Of a stretch of 57,756 nucleotides of DNA, positions 10,180 through 22,100 are shown piece by piece (position 1 is the first letter of the stretch; each line of letters starts with the position of its first letter). The translations under genes and the position numbers were made by a program. The notes below the pieces were generated by a model that did not search any database, was not told the origin of the DNA, and worked only from the letters and a program-made list of their open reading frames with translations. The DNA comes from an uncultured Clostridia bacterium (GTDB lineage: Bacteria; Bacillota; Clostridia; Christensenellales; Borkfalkiaceae), in assembly GCA_947629535.1 (NCBI GenBank), contig CANREC010000003.1, positions 1 to 57,756 on the forward strand. Reading direction: 5' to 3'.

Positions 10180-13100
10180 TTAGCCTTGTGCAGGTGCATC
10201 TGCAGGCACATACCCTTCACGCTCGCACTTTTTCGTTGTTCCAAATTCATTGGTTCCCTCAAACTTGATGTCAACCAATTTACTGTCACTTACAGGATCG
10301 ATGCCAACACAGAACTGTGTATTATTGATAAACTTGCACGCTTTGAAGGTCACATGAACTCCTTTACCCGCAGTGATACGATTGATGTAGATCGCAGAGA
10401 ACAAATTGTCGAACGTGCATTTCTCAAACGTAACGTTTGCTGTACTGTCTCCACCGAGGACCAACGGATATCCTGTCGCGTTGCCATCTTTCCCTTCTAC
10501 TCTCTTAAAGTGCACATTCTTGATCGTGATCGTTCCAGAGACAATACCCTCTCCAATTCCACCATTTCCATCATAGGAATTGAATGCGGTGTGGTCAACT
10601 TCAATAATCGTACGCCCTGCACCGTCACCGATGCCATCTTTAACTTCAACTTCACCATTGATGATGAGATTGACGCCTGTGTGGATGAGCATACCAGAAC
10701 CGGGGACTTGGCCGGGCTGCGTTGCGCTCTCAAAAACCACATCATTGGGCATGTGCTTGACTTCAACCGTCAAACCGGGTTGCTCACCAAGTTTCCCAAC
10801 GATCGTAGGCGTATCCTCAATGTTCTTTGCCACATAGCCGAGGAAGTAGTTGTGGAATTTCAATTCATCATTGTTTGTCTTGAAATCCGCGCCATAATCA
10901 AGCGTTGCTTTGGTATGCTCAACCGTGGTATTGTCAATTTCCACGTCCGTAACAGTGAGCGTGCCTTCCGTCAAAACACCAATGAGAATACCGATCGCGG
11001 GATTATCCAGAGCATCTTTAGTGGGCTTTGCGTATGTGATGTTGAGCGTGCCGATCAAAGTCACTTTCTCCAGCGTTGCGGCCTTGGAGCTACCTGCGAT
11101 GACGCCTGCCTGCTCACCAGTGACGGTTGCGTTGTCAAAGGTGATGTTCTTGAGCGTTCCGTTGAGGACGCCGAAGAACCCTACAGCTCCCGTCCCGCTT
11201 GCGTTGAGGTTGGATACCTTCTTGCCGTTTCCGTCGAAGGTGCCTTCGAAGGGATGGTCAGCCGTGCCGATCGGGGTCCAAGCAGCTTTCTTGCCTGTTT
11301 TACCGGTATAGTCGGTAAGGTCAACACCGTCTGCAAGCAGGAAGTATCTGCCATTGTAACCGTTCTCTGCAGCGTTCGCAGCCTTCGCGAATGCGAGGAG
11401 CTCATCTGCATCTTTGATGATGTTGATCCACTGCACCTTTACGGTGTTAGCTGTCTCACCCTCACCAAGTTTGCAAGCCATAGTGCCTGCGTTTGCACCG
11501 ACGAAACCTTCGCCTGTGGGATCCGTCGCCTGACCGACCTTGATGACCACATCAAAGCTGCCATCTTGCGTCTCACCGCTACCCTTATTGGATTTGATTT
11601 CGCCTGCGCCGGGGTTGCCGACGAGGGCGCCCGTGTACTTCTGGTAATCCTTATCGCCTTCCGAGGCGTCGATCAAGATGCCCGTCAACGTGTTGACGCT
11701 GATCTCCGTTTTTGCCGTCTCTGCGCTCGAACCGCCGCCGACGAGGCCGCCGATCATACCGTAGCCGTCATCCGCGTTCACGCCCGTTGTCGGAAGCGCC
11801 TTGAGGGTGACATATTCAAGCGTATTGCTAGTCACTGCGCCGCCTTCGAGATAGCCCGCGATGCCGCCGAGCTTGTAGTTCTGCACGCTGAGCATGATAG
11901 GTGTCTCTTCCGTGCCTGTGACGCTGTTGCCGCTGAAGGTCGTGCTGACCGCGTAGCCGACGATGCCGCCGACCCAAACGCCGCCCAGAACTTCGGTTTC
12001 GCCCGTGACGGTGACGTTGGTGATCGTTGCATTATCCGCTTTCGCTGCAAGGACGCCGACGCCGCGCGACAGTGCCGCATTGATCTTGACGTTGCTGAAT
12101 ACGACCTTCTCGACCTTTGCTCCGTCGAGTGTGCCGAAGAAACCAACCTTGTAGTCGACCTGGTTTTCCGCACTCATCGTGTAGGTGATAACAGGATACT
12201 CGGCCTCTGTTTCGGACTTCGCCACGCCGCTGAACGTGCCCTTGAAGGCGCCGCCTATAGGATAGATCACGCCGAGGTCATACTTGGCATAGGCAAGAGT
12301 GATGGTGTAGCCTTCGTAAGTCCTGCCGCCGTCGATCATGTCGCGCAGGTGCTTGAGACCCGCCACGCTGTTGATTTCGATGACCTTCGTGTCATCTTTT
12401 GTGCCTTCGTTATTGCTCTTGAACTCTGTCGCGAACCCGCTCGCCTCCGTCAAGGTGACGTCGTAGCCCGTGAAGGACAAAGTCTTGCCGCTGCCAAGTT
12501 CAACCGAGCCGACCAAGCCGAAGGTTTCCTCGTTGTAGCCGTTCGAGCCTTCCACTCTGCCGCTGAACGTAGCAGAGGCGATCGCGAGATCTTCGGCCCC
12601 GCTCACTTTGCCGAACAGGCCGCCTGCGTTCTCGGAGCCATAGATGAACATATCGGTTACGCTGAGTTCACCTTCTGTTTCAACAGTAAGTCCTTTTACT
12701 TGGCCCGCGATGCCGCCGACATAGCCTGCCTCTTTCGCCGTGCTCGTAGCTTGGACGCTTGCCGAATTGGCATTCTTGTTACCAACGACGGTAATGCCGT
12801 TGAGGGTGACGTTCTTCATGTAGCCTGCAACGCCGCCGACGGATGCGCCGTCCTTGCCGCTGCTGATGTAGACGGTATTATTGCTCTCACCCATAACACC
12901 GATCGTGATGCCGCTCAGGGTCGCATTCTCGATCGAGCCTGCAAGCGCACCTGCGTAATCGACATTTTGCGTCAGAGCGACGTAGCTGAGCGTGAGGTTC
13001 TTCACTTTTGCCACATTACCTGCATCTTTGCCCGTGATGAACCCGAAGAGGCCTGCCACCGTCGTGGCGGGAGCTTCCGCAGCAGCTTGAGCTTCTGCGG

Positions 13101-16100
13101 GCTGCATGACGAGGTTGGAGATCTTCTTGTTGCCACCGTCGAAGGTGCCCTTGAAAGGATTGTCTGCAGTGTTACCGATCGGCTCCCAAGTCCCTTCCAA
13201 CTCGCTGAGGTCGAGGTCTATGTCGAGAAGAACGGTCGATTCTTCATAGCCGATGCCACCATTGACAACTTGGGCAAGATACTGGAGCCCTGCCACGGTC
13301 TTGATGATGAAAGCATTTGTTGTGTCGACATTACCGCCTGCAACTTTGCCTTCATGGTCCCAAGTGAACTTCGCTTCGTAATCGTCGCACTTGATCTCGA
13401 TCGAGGAATCGCTTACAGTCACTTTGTTGCCCGTCTTGGTTTCGGCAAGGCCGTAGAGCGCCTTATTAACTGCGCTGACGCTGAGCTTGACTTCGACCTT
13501 GCTCAGGGTCACGTTCTCAAGCGTATTCGCGACAGCAAGTCCTTCAAGCTTGAGTTCGTTGATGACTGCAAGTTTGGTGTCAGAAGTCACCTTGACTGTA
13601 CCGAAGAGGGTCGTGTAGACAGGGTTGCTGACATTCTCCAACTTCACAGTGTAATTATTACCTTCGAAGGTGCCGCTGAACGTACCCGTAGGAACGGTCC
13701 AAGCGTTAAGTGTGATATCGGTTGTGAGAACGACTGTCTCGTCTGCGAAGTTATGACCGCCGTTGAGGTGAGCGAAGAAGTTCATGAAACCGTCTTGGGT
13801 CATGATGAAGTACTCACCGACAGCGCTCTCGTGTGCGTTAGAATTCACGTCTGCATATGCGCCGAAGAAGAAGAAGTCTGTTTCTTTATAACCCGTGGTC
13901 TTGCCGCTGATGTAGACGTAGGAGCTCTTGAAGGTAGGAGTGTTATCCGCAGGAGAACCGTCAGCCTTCACGCCCTTCAGATAAACCGTCGTCTTGCCCG
14001 TAAGCGTGCCTCTGAAGGTGAACTGAGTAACCGTCGCTGTCTTTGCATTCTCGCCGTAGGTTGCAAATGCAGCTGCGGTGCCGTTCTCGCCTGCGCTGAC
14101 AGTCGTCTCGACAACGATCGCTGCCGTATTGCCGTATGTACCTGCCGCGTTGAGCACGCCGATGAACCCTGCTGCGGCCGTCGTACCCGTGACATTGCCC
14201 GTGATGTGGACGTCCGAAACACTGGTGCTTGCGGCCGTGACGGTGCCTGCAAAGCCGCCCGCCGTCGTCGTGCCTTCCACAGCCATGTTCGAGGAAACCG
14301 TGTAGACAGGAACTGTTACAGAAGGTTCACCCGTCGGCGTATCTGCCGTCGCACCGACGGTGACTTTACCTGCTGCGGAGCCGATGACGCCGCCCGCCGT
14401 TGCAGCCCTGACAGTGCCCGCGGAGACATTGATGTCGATCGCATTGAGCTCTACGCCGTTTGTGCCTTCGACCGAACCGACAAGGCCGCCCGCGTTCCCT
14501 GCCAAAACAGTTGCGCTTTCGCCGCCGGTCGTAGAGGTCGTATTCTGTGCTGTGACATTGAGCGTGCCGCCGATCGTGATGTTCTCAATCGACTTGCCCG
14601 CAGTGCTGCCCGTGAACTTACCGACAAGGCCGCCCGCGATCGCGCTTGCGCCGTTTGCCGTGACGGTGTTCGTCCCGCTGAGCGTCACATTCTTGATCGT
14701 GGCATCCGTTGCCTCGCCCGCAAGCACGCCTGCGGTTCCGCCTGTGACGTTCGCGTTTTCGATAGTGAGATCCTGAACCGTTGCGCCGCTGAGGTTGGCG
14801 AAGAGACCCGCCAGACCCGTCGCCGCATTCACGGTCATGTTGGAGATCTTGTGGCCGCGTCCGTCGAAGGTACCCTTGAAGTTGGTGACGGAATCCCACG
14901 TCTCATCTTCAAGCTCGCTGAGGTCAAGATCGGCATCAAGGACAACCGTCGCGTCTGCGAACCGATCCTTGTATGTACCGTTGCTGTGTGTAGCCTCACC
15001 ACCGCCCGTTACCTCCGCGCTAGAAAGTCCACGGAATGTCAGAAGGCCTGTTATGTTGCTGATATGCCATGCGCCATTATCAAAGATGAAGTGACTTGCA
15101 TTGTAGGCGTCAGCATAGTTAATGGTAACATTCTTTCTTGCATTGTTCGACGTGCCATCCGCCTCGTTGACAGAGGCATCGGTATATCCACGTCTACCGA
15201 CAAACCACTCAGCGTTCTGAGGCTTTTCTTCCACATAGTCTTCCGTCGAGTAGCCGAGGAAGTCACCCGCTTCTTTGAACCCAGTCCTCTTAACGTTGAT
15301 CGTCACATTGTCGACTGTGTTATCCTCGAACGTGCTCTTGCCCGTATCCGTGCCGCTGCCGTTATCCATACCGACGAGACCGCCGATATCGCGATAAGCC
15401 GTGACATTGGAGTAAGCGACAACGTTGCCCGTGATCGTCTTTGCCTCAACGTTGATGTAACCGAGGAGACCGCCGACCTTATCGCCATTGTCAAGTTTCG
15501 TGGCGGTAGAGGCCTTCGTCGTGTCGGGATAAGCAGTTGCATTGAGACCGACCACAGTGACCTTCTCGATCGTGCCTTCGCCAGTCACATGACCTGCGAG
15601 ACCGCCGACGAAGTGGTGACCCGTGAGCGTCGCGTTCGCGATCGTGATGTTGTTGAACGCCGCGCCGTTCGCCTTACCGACGATGGTACCGATGTACTCA
15701 TGGCCTGTAACTGTAGCACCGTTGATGTTGAGATACTCAATCGTTGCATCGTCACCCGTGACGCCGAAGAGACCTGCGGGTTCTGCGGCCACGCACGTTT
15801 CTTCAGCACCTGCCGCAAAGTTGTGGGCCTTATGCAAAGCGACATTCAAGTTCGAAATCGTGTATGCGTCTGCAAGGAACGTGTACCCTGTCGCTTTTCC
15901 GTCGACATTGATCGCCGCGCCCGTTGCGCCTTCTTCGACTGTCTTTTCTGCCGTGAAGGTACCGTTGAATGCGTGAGATGTCGTACCGATCGGCGTCCAA
16001 GCCTTGTCGCCCGTGTAAGCGCTGAGGTCGATGTCGGCGACGACTTTGACGGTTTCGCCCGCGTAATCTTTGCCGCCGTTGACCTGCTGTGCGAAGTACG

Positions 16101-19100
16101 CAAGGCCTTCCGCTGTGCTGATCTGGTAGTTGGACTTTGTCGCATCGTAGCCGTTGTTATCCCAAACGGTGTGCTGCTTGTAGCCTTTTACAGGCTCGGA
16201 TCCGTTGGTGGAATTCTTGATAGTAAGTTTCGAGATACCCTCCGTCGTGTCGGAGCCGACAAGGCCATAGTTTGCATACACGGTCGTGACATTATTGGTC
16301 TCGGTCGGAGCATTCGCCTTGATCGTGCGGGAAAGCTTGCCGTTGAAGTGAACGTTGTTGAGCGTGTAGGTGCTCGAGCTACCCGTAGAATCGACATAAC
16401 CGATGATGCCGCCGATCTTAAGGAATGTGTCATTGACAGCATTGGTCATATTGACGTTCGCGCCGCAATAGACGGAGACGGTATCGGGCGTATCCTTTTC
16501 GCCACCGACAGTAATGCTGTTGCTGCCTTCCATCGCCTTCTCGACTGCGCCGATGACGCCACCGACTGCCGCCGTGCCCGTGAGGTTGACAGCTGCCGAG
16601 CCCGTTGCGGGTTCATAAGGCATCTGGCCTGCGGGATTTGCGACTGCATTGACGCCGACAAGGGCACCGGTGACCGCAACTTCGCCTGCGGCTTTACCGA
16701 TGATGCCGCCGACGTTCGCGCCGTTGGACGTGACGTTCGCGCCGCTGATCGTGATGTTGCTGAATGTACCGCCGTTCGCATAGCCTGCGACCAAGCCGAT
16801 CGCCGCAACGTTGGGATCGGTCGCATCCTTCTGAGTGCCCTTCGCGACGGTGATCGACGTACCTGTAACGCTGATGTTTTCGAACGTGCTGCCCGCTGCC
16901 TCTGCCGTGACGACACCGATGTAGAGATTGCCTGCGCCCGCAGTTGCCGCTGCGCCCGTATTCACCGTAATTGTTGCGGTGAAGGTGAGGTTCTTGATTA
17001 CAGCATCCTCGCCCGTCTGTGCGAAGAATCCGAAGGATGTTGCCGCACCCGTGTAGGTGAGGCCGACGATCTGCCAGTAGCGGGTCTCTTCTTCGACCTG
17101 ATAAGCGCCGTCGAAGGTACCGTTGAAAGGATGAGCTTGGCCGATCGGCGCCCAAGCATTGTCTGTGCCTATATAAGCGCTGAGGTCGAGGGTGTACTGG
17201 TCGGTCTCGACATTCTTCGACGCACCGATGTCAAGCTTGACGGTCTTACCCTCAAAGTCGTAGCCCGCTTCGACGAGGGCCTTGAACGTCTCGAGACCCG
17301 TCGGGTTGCTGTAGATGTAGTAAGGCGTGCCTGTAGCCTTTCCTTCGCCCGATGTAGCATCGAAGTCGGCGAGGTTACGACCGAAGTCGTTGCCGATGAC
17401 GATGTGCATGTTCGCCGCATTGTCTGCCGCGACATCGTTATAGAGCTCTGTGATCGCGGCCTTGAACATGTCAGCATTGCCGCTGAGAGTTTGCTTCGTT
17501 TCGCCATTAACGTACCAGTATTCGTCCTGACCGAATACGAAGTTACCTGCGGTGATCTTGCCGCTTTCGTTGTATGCGACGCCGTAGCCGACAAAGAGCG
17601 CAAGCTCGTTCGTTTCTTTTCCGTTGATCGAACCAAGTGTGTTGAAGATGTCTTCATAGACGACGGAACGAGCATCAGACGATTCATATTGATATGTAGG
17701 CGTCGTAGCAGTTGCGTCAGATGTCGTCTTCTTGTTGATCGTCTTGATTTCGTTCGCGCTGTCAAGATAGGTCTTGAAGTATGCGTAAGCGTTGATGCTG
17801 TCGTACCCTTCGGTCTCAAGGAGCATGAACTTATTCGCATAAGCAGTGGGCTTATCAGCACTCTTCGCCTGCGACGAGGTCTCAACATTAACCTTGTTCC
17901 CGTTGAGTTTGAGCGTCGCGGGTTTCGTGGCTGCGGTTGCCTTCGCCTGCACGAAGTTGAACGCTGTGAAGTCGCCCTCCGCCGTCGTGCCGTAAATGGT
18001 GTTGTTTTCGATCGTGATGACAGCCTCGTCCGCGAACTCGCTGAGCTTGATCGCGTCGTGAGCAAGAGGTTTCTCAGTGCTGCCGAGCGTGTTGCCGCTG
18101 ATGACGGAGCCGTCCTGCAACTTGTTCCACATGACGTAGATCGCGTTCGGAAGATTCGTCTTATCACCTTCCGCCGTGCTCACAGTAATTGTGTTGTTCG
18201 TGATGTTAAGGCTGAGAGCGCCGAACGCATTGTCGGCCTCGGGATCCTTGTTCGCTCTGATGAACGCCATGCGTGCACCTTCGGCGGAATAGGTGACGTC
18301 TGCCACACTGTTATTCAGCGTAAGGCCGCTTGCATACGCGATGTCAAGAGAGCTGCTACCCGTGAACTTGATTCCGTCGAACGTGTAGTTCGCCGCAAGA
18401 GGCTTGACAATGTTCTTATCGCCGCCTGCGGGTTCAGTCGATTCAGGATCGTCGAATCCGCGGAGATTGAACGTCTCGTTTTCGACAGCGAAACTCTTGT
18501 CGCCCTCGAAGGTGACATTCGCCGCGCTGGCTTTGTCGGTTTCCGCCGTGAAGGTGATCTTCGACAGAGCAAGCCCGATCGTGATGGTGGAGTTGACAAC
18601 TGTGTATTTGCCTTCGCCGCTGTAGAATGCGTAAGGAGCTGCCGCAAGATCGGACGCTTTGACCGCGTCAACGTCTTTTGTCGTCGCCGCTGCGCCTGTG
18701 CTTGCGGGAGGAACAGTGACCTTCGTCGTGGCACTGGTTGCGCTGACGGAGACGTTGTCGATGACAGCCGCTTTCTCGTTGCCCGCCTTCGTTGCGACAA
18801 GGCCGACGAGCTTGCCCTCTTCGTCGACATTGAGCGTCATACCGTCGATGACGAGGTCTTTGACGGTGCCTTCGAGGTTCGCAAAGAGCGCGCTCGTGAG
18901 GCCTGTGATCTTGCTGTAGGAGCCGTTCACCTTCACGCCCATGAGGGTGCCCTTGAAGGCGTGGGCCTCATTGCCGATGCCCGTCCAAAGCGATTTGCCC
19001 GTGTTCTCATCGACGTGACCCGTGAGGTCGAGTTCGGGAGCGCCGATCGCGACGGTCTCGTTTGCATAGCTGTTGTAGCCTTTGTTGACGATCGTCGTGA

Positions 19101-22100
19101 AGTTGAGGAATCCATCCAGATCATGGGCCGTCCAAAGGACTTGGTCGGCGTTATCGTTGATCCCGAACGTCGCATCGAGGTTGAGCTTGGTCGCCACGAT
19201 ATAGCCTTGGAAGATCGCGGAGAACTCGTTGCCAAGCGTATACTCCTTATCCGTTGCAGAGCCGGGACCGACTTGGACGGTGATGTTTGCCTCTTCGCCC
19301 GAGGACGTGGAGCCGACAAGGCCGTGGTTGTAGACGTTGAAGTTCTTGTTCTGCGCCGCGTAGGTGTTATCGTATTCAACTTCCGTCGCGCTGACAGCTT
19401 TCAACGTAACTGTCCCCTCTGCCGTACCGACAAAGGCGCCGATAGAGTTCGCATTATCGGTCGCTCCCGCGTTAGGCGCATTGAGCGTGAGCGTCGCGCC
19501 CGTGATGGCAACATTCTCGATCGTCGTATCGCTCTTTGCGACGGAGATGAGCGCACCGACGTTCTCCGTGCCGCCGACGGTGACGCCGTTGACCTTGAGA
19601 TCCTTGACTGCAGCGCCATCGGTGTAGGCGAAGAATGCGCTCGTGAGGTTGGAAATGGTGTTGACCGTTCCGTCGTAGGAGCCGTCATAAGTGCCCTTGA
19701 AGGGGTTCGTTTCTGTGCCAAGCGAGTTGACCCAATTGCCCTTGTATTCCACGGGGAGCTTGGTGATCCCTGCCGTCTTGACCTCTTCAAGGTCGAGCGA
19801 GCAGGTCTGAACGACGGTCTTGTCTGCGTAGTTGGTCTTGTTATTGACAAAGTCGTGGAACGTCAAGAAACCTTCTACATTATTGATATAATAGTGATCG
19901 GTGTGATCTGCGACGTGCTGGACGTAGCCGAGAGGATCCTCGAATGCAAGGTCGATGATCCAAACGTTGTGGTTCGTTGTGCCATCTTTGACATCGGTGT
20001 CTTGAAGATTTTCAGCCTTATAAGAATGTTCGCTACCGAAGTCTGTGCCGAGGTAGACATAGCCTTTCGTGAGCTTTTCGCCATCAAATTCCGCATTGAA
20101 TGCGATGAGCGAGAAGGCCTTGTCGCTTGACGTATTTTTGCCATCATGTGTCGTGTACGCAACTGCATTGAACAGATCGGCACTTCCATTGACGGTATTT
20201 GTCTTACCGTCCTTTTCAGCAAGGAAGTAGATTTTGCCCTTCGCGCCTTTGTCTTCACTTCCAACATAATCGGATTCGACTTTGACGATGCCGAAGTTGC
20301 CCTTCTCGGTTGCGCCGTCGGTAACATTGATGGTGTTAGCTTCAAATTTAGCAGTATATGCGTTCTCGGCAGTATGCGCATTAACGTCATCACTGTAGAA
20401 GTAGAATGCATAGAAGGACGTATTATCGCCACTTGCAACAGTTGCACCGTAAACGGTGTTGTTGGAAATGTCGAACTTAGCATTTGTCCCGATCTGCATG
20501 AACTTGACAGCCCATTCGTCGCTCATCCGAGCGTCTTCCGAACCAAAGACATTTCCCGTGATCGTGGCCGTCTGGACCTTCCTATACATATAGGCAGCAC
20601 GGGCGGTAGTGAATACGTTGTTATCAAGGGTGAACTCAAATTCGCCTTCCAACTGACCATCAGAGAAGATGGGTGCGTTGTGGCATTCATTGCCCGCCGT
20701 ATATGCGGTCGCGATATAGCTGTTCTTGAGGGCGAACGAAACCGCGTCGCTCACTCTGAAGTAGCTGTTCCCGCTGAGAACGATATTATTAAATGTGAAG
20801 GACGCCGTGCCGAGGTCGAGCTTGCCTTTGTTATCGAGCACGAGCTGTTGCGCCTCCGTCTCCGCAGCGGCTGCCACAGGGGAAGGTTTCGCCTGCGCGT
20901 TGCCGTTGACGGTAACGCTGACGTTTTGGCTATTATCCCAATAAATGACGACACTTCCCTGTGCGCTCGTGAGCGTGAGACGGACATTGTAGAATGTGTT
21001 GCTTTCTTCAAGAGCCTTTGCCAAACCGAAGGATTTCGCAAGGACAGATGCCGTTTTCGACGTGTCGAACTCAGCCTGGCTGAGATCGCCATACAGGTCG
21101 AGATTTTGGAGAGTAGCATTCTTGAGCGTGCCGAAGAGCGTGCCGTTGATCCCTTGAATGTAGGTATTGCCCTGTTCGGCATCGATCGATCCGCCTGTCC
21201 ACTGGCCGTCGAGCGTTCCGCTGAATACATAATCGTTTGTGCCCGCTGTCTTGTCGCCGATGACGCTCGTGTCACCTTCGGGGATCGTGACAGCGCCCGT
21301 GAGGGTGATCTTGCTGCCGCTATAGGAAGGATTATCTTTCTCGGTATACTTACCGTTGACACTGTCGCGGAAGGACTTGAGAGCGTCGTAGTTCGGGATG
21401 TTGTATTCCGTTTCTGCATCCGCCTTGGACGTCATGTCGAGGATCAGATTCCATGTCGTGTTCTGAAGGGCATACATCTTAAACCCAGTGAGACCGCTGA
21501 ACGCATAGAAGGTCTGAAGATAGAAGTCGTCATCCAATGCGCCCGGAACCTTCTTATCAAAGTCAGCATCCGTAGGATCTTCCGTTCCGTAGAACCACTT
21601 GGTCGCGTGATGCGTCGCATTCTCAATGTCGAGCGAGCCGAGGTTGACCCATGCGCTATCGCCGCTTGCCGCGGGCGTCAGCTGCCAAACGGACTTCGTT
21701 TCACTATTGATATAAATATCGTAATTGCTTGCGCCTTCGAGGAGTGCTTTTAATTCGGGATATTCGGAGTTCTCATCGAGAACATCTGCGGGGTCCACGG
21801 GGCCGCTGAGCCACCTGTTGCCTGCAAGAGGATCGTCAAGGTTAATGGCTTCCCACTGCTGTTGATCGTTCACGACAGTCTTGAGCGTGTAGATGACGCC
21901 GTTCTTCGTGTCGAAGTAATAGTCACCGGGAAGAGCATCTTTGACTTCCGTGGGAGCGCCCTTGCCTGCGAACATGCGCGTGCCGCGCTGCCCGACGGTG
22001 CCGTTGATGACGAAGTCGTCGATCATCGTCCATCCGCTTGCGCCAAACTGGTAGACACAACCAGTATCGGTATCGATATACATATCGCCGGGGATACCGG

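Noticed and set aside
10081-20130. 3349-aa plus-strand ORF opposite the giant gene
   Set aside because: It is in exact codon register with the sense gene and exists because the sense gene almost never uses TTA/CTA/TCA. Its composition (Cys/Arg/Asp/Val-rich, no domains) and lack of an RBS-linked start argue against a real gene.
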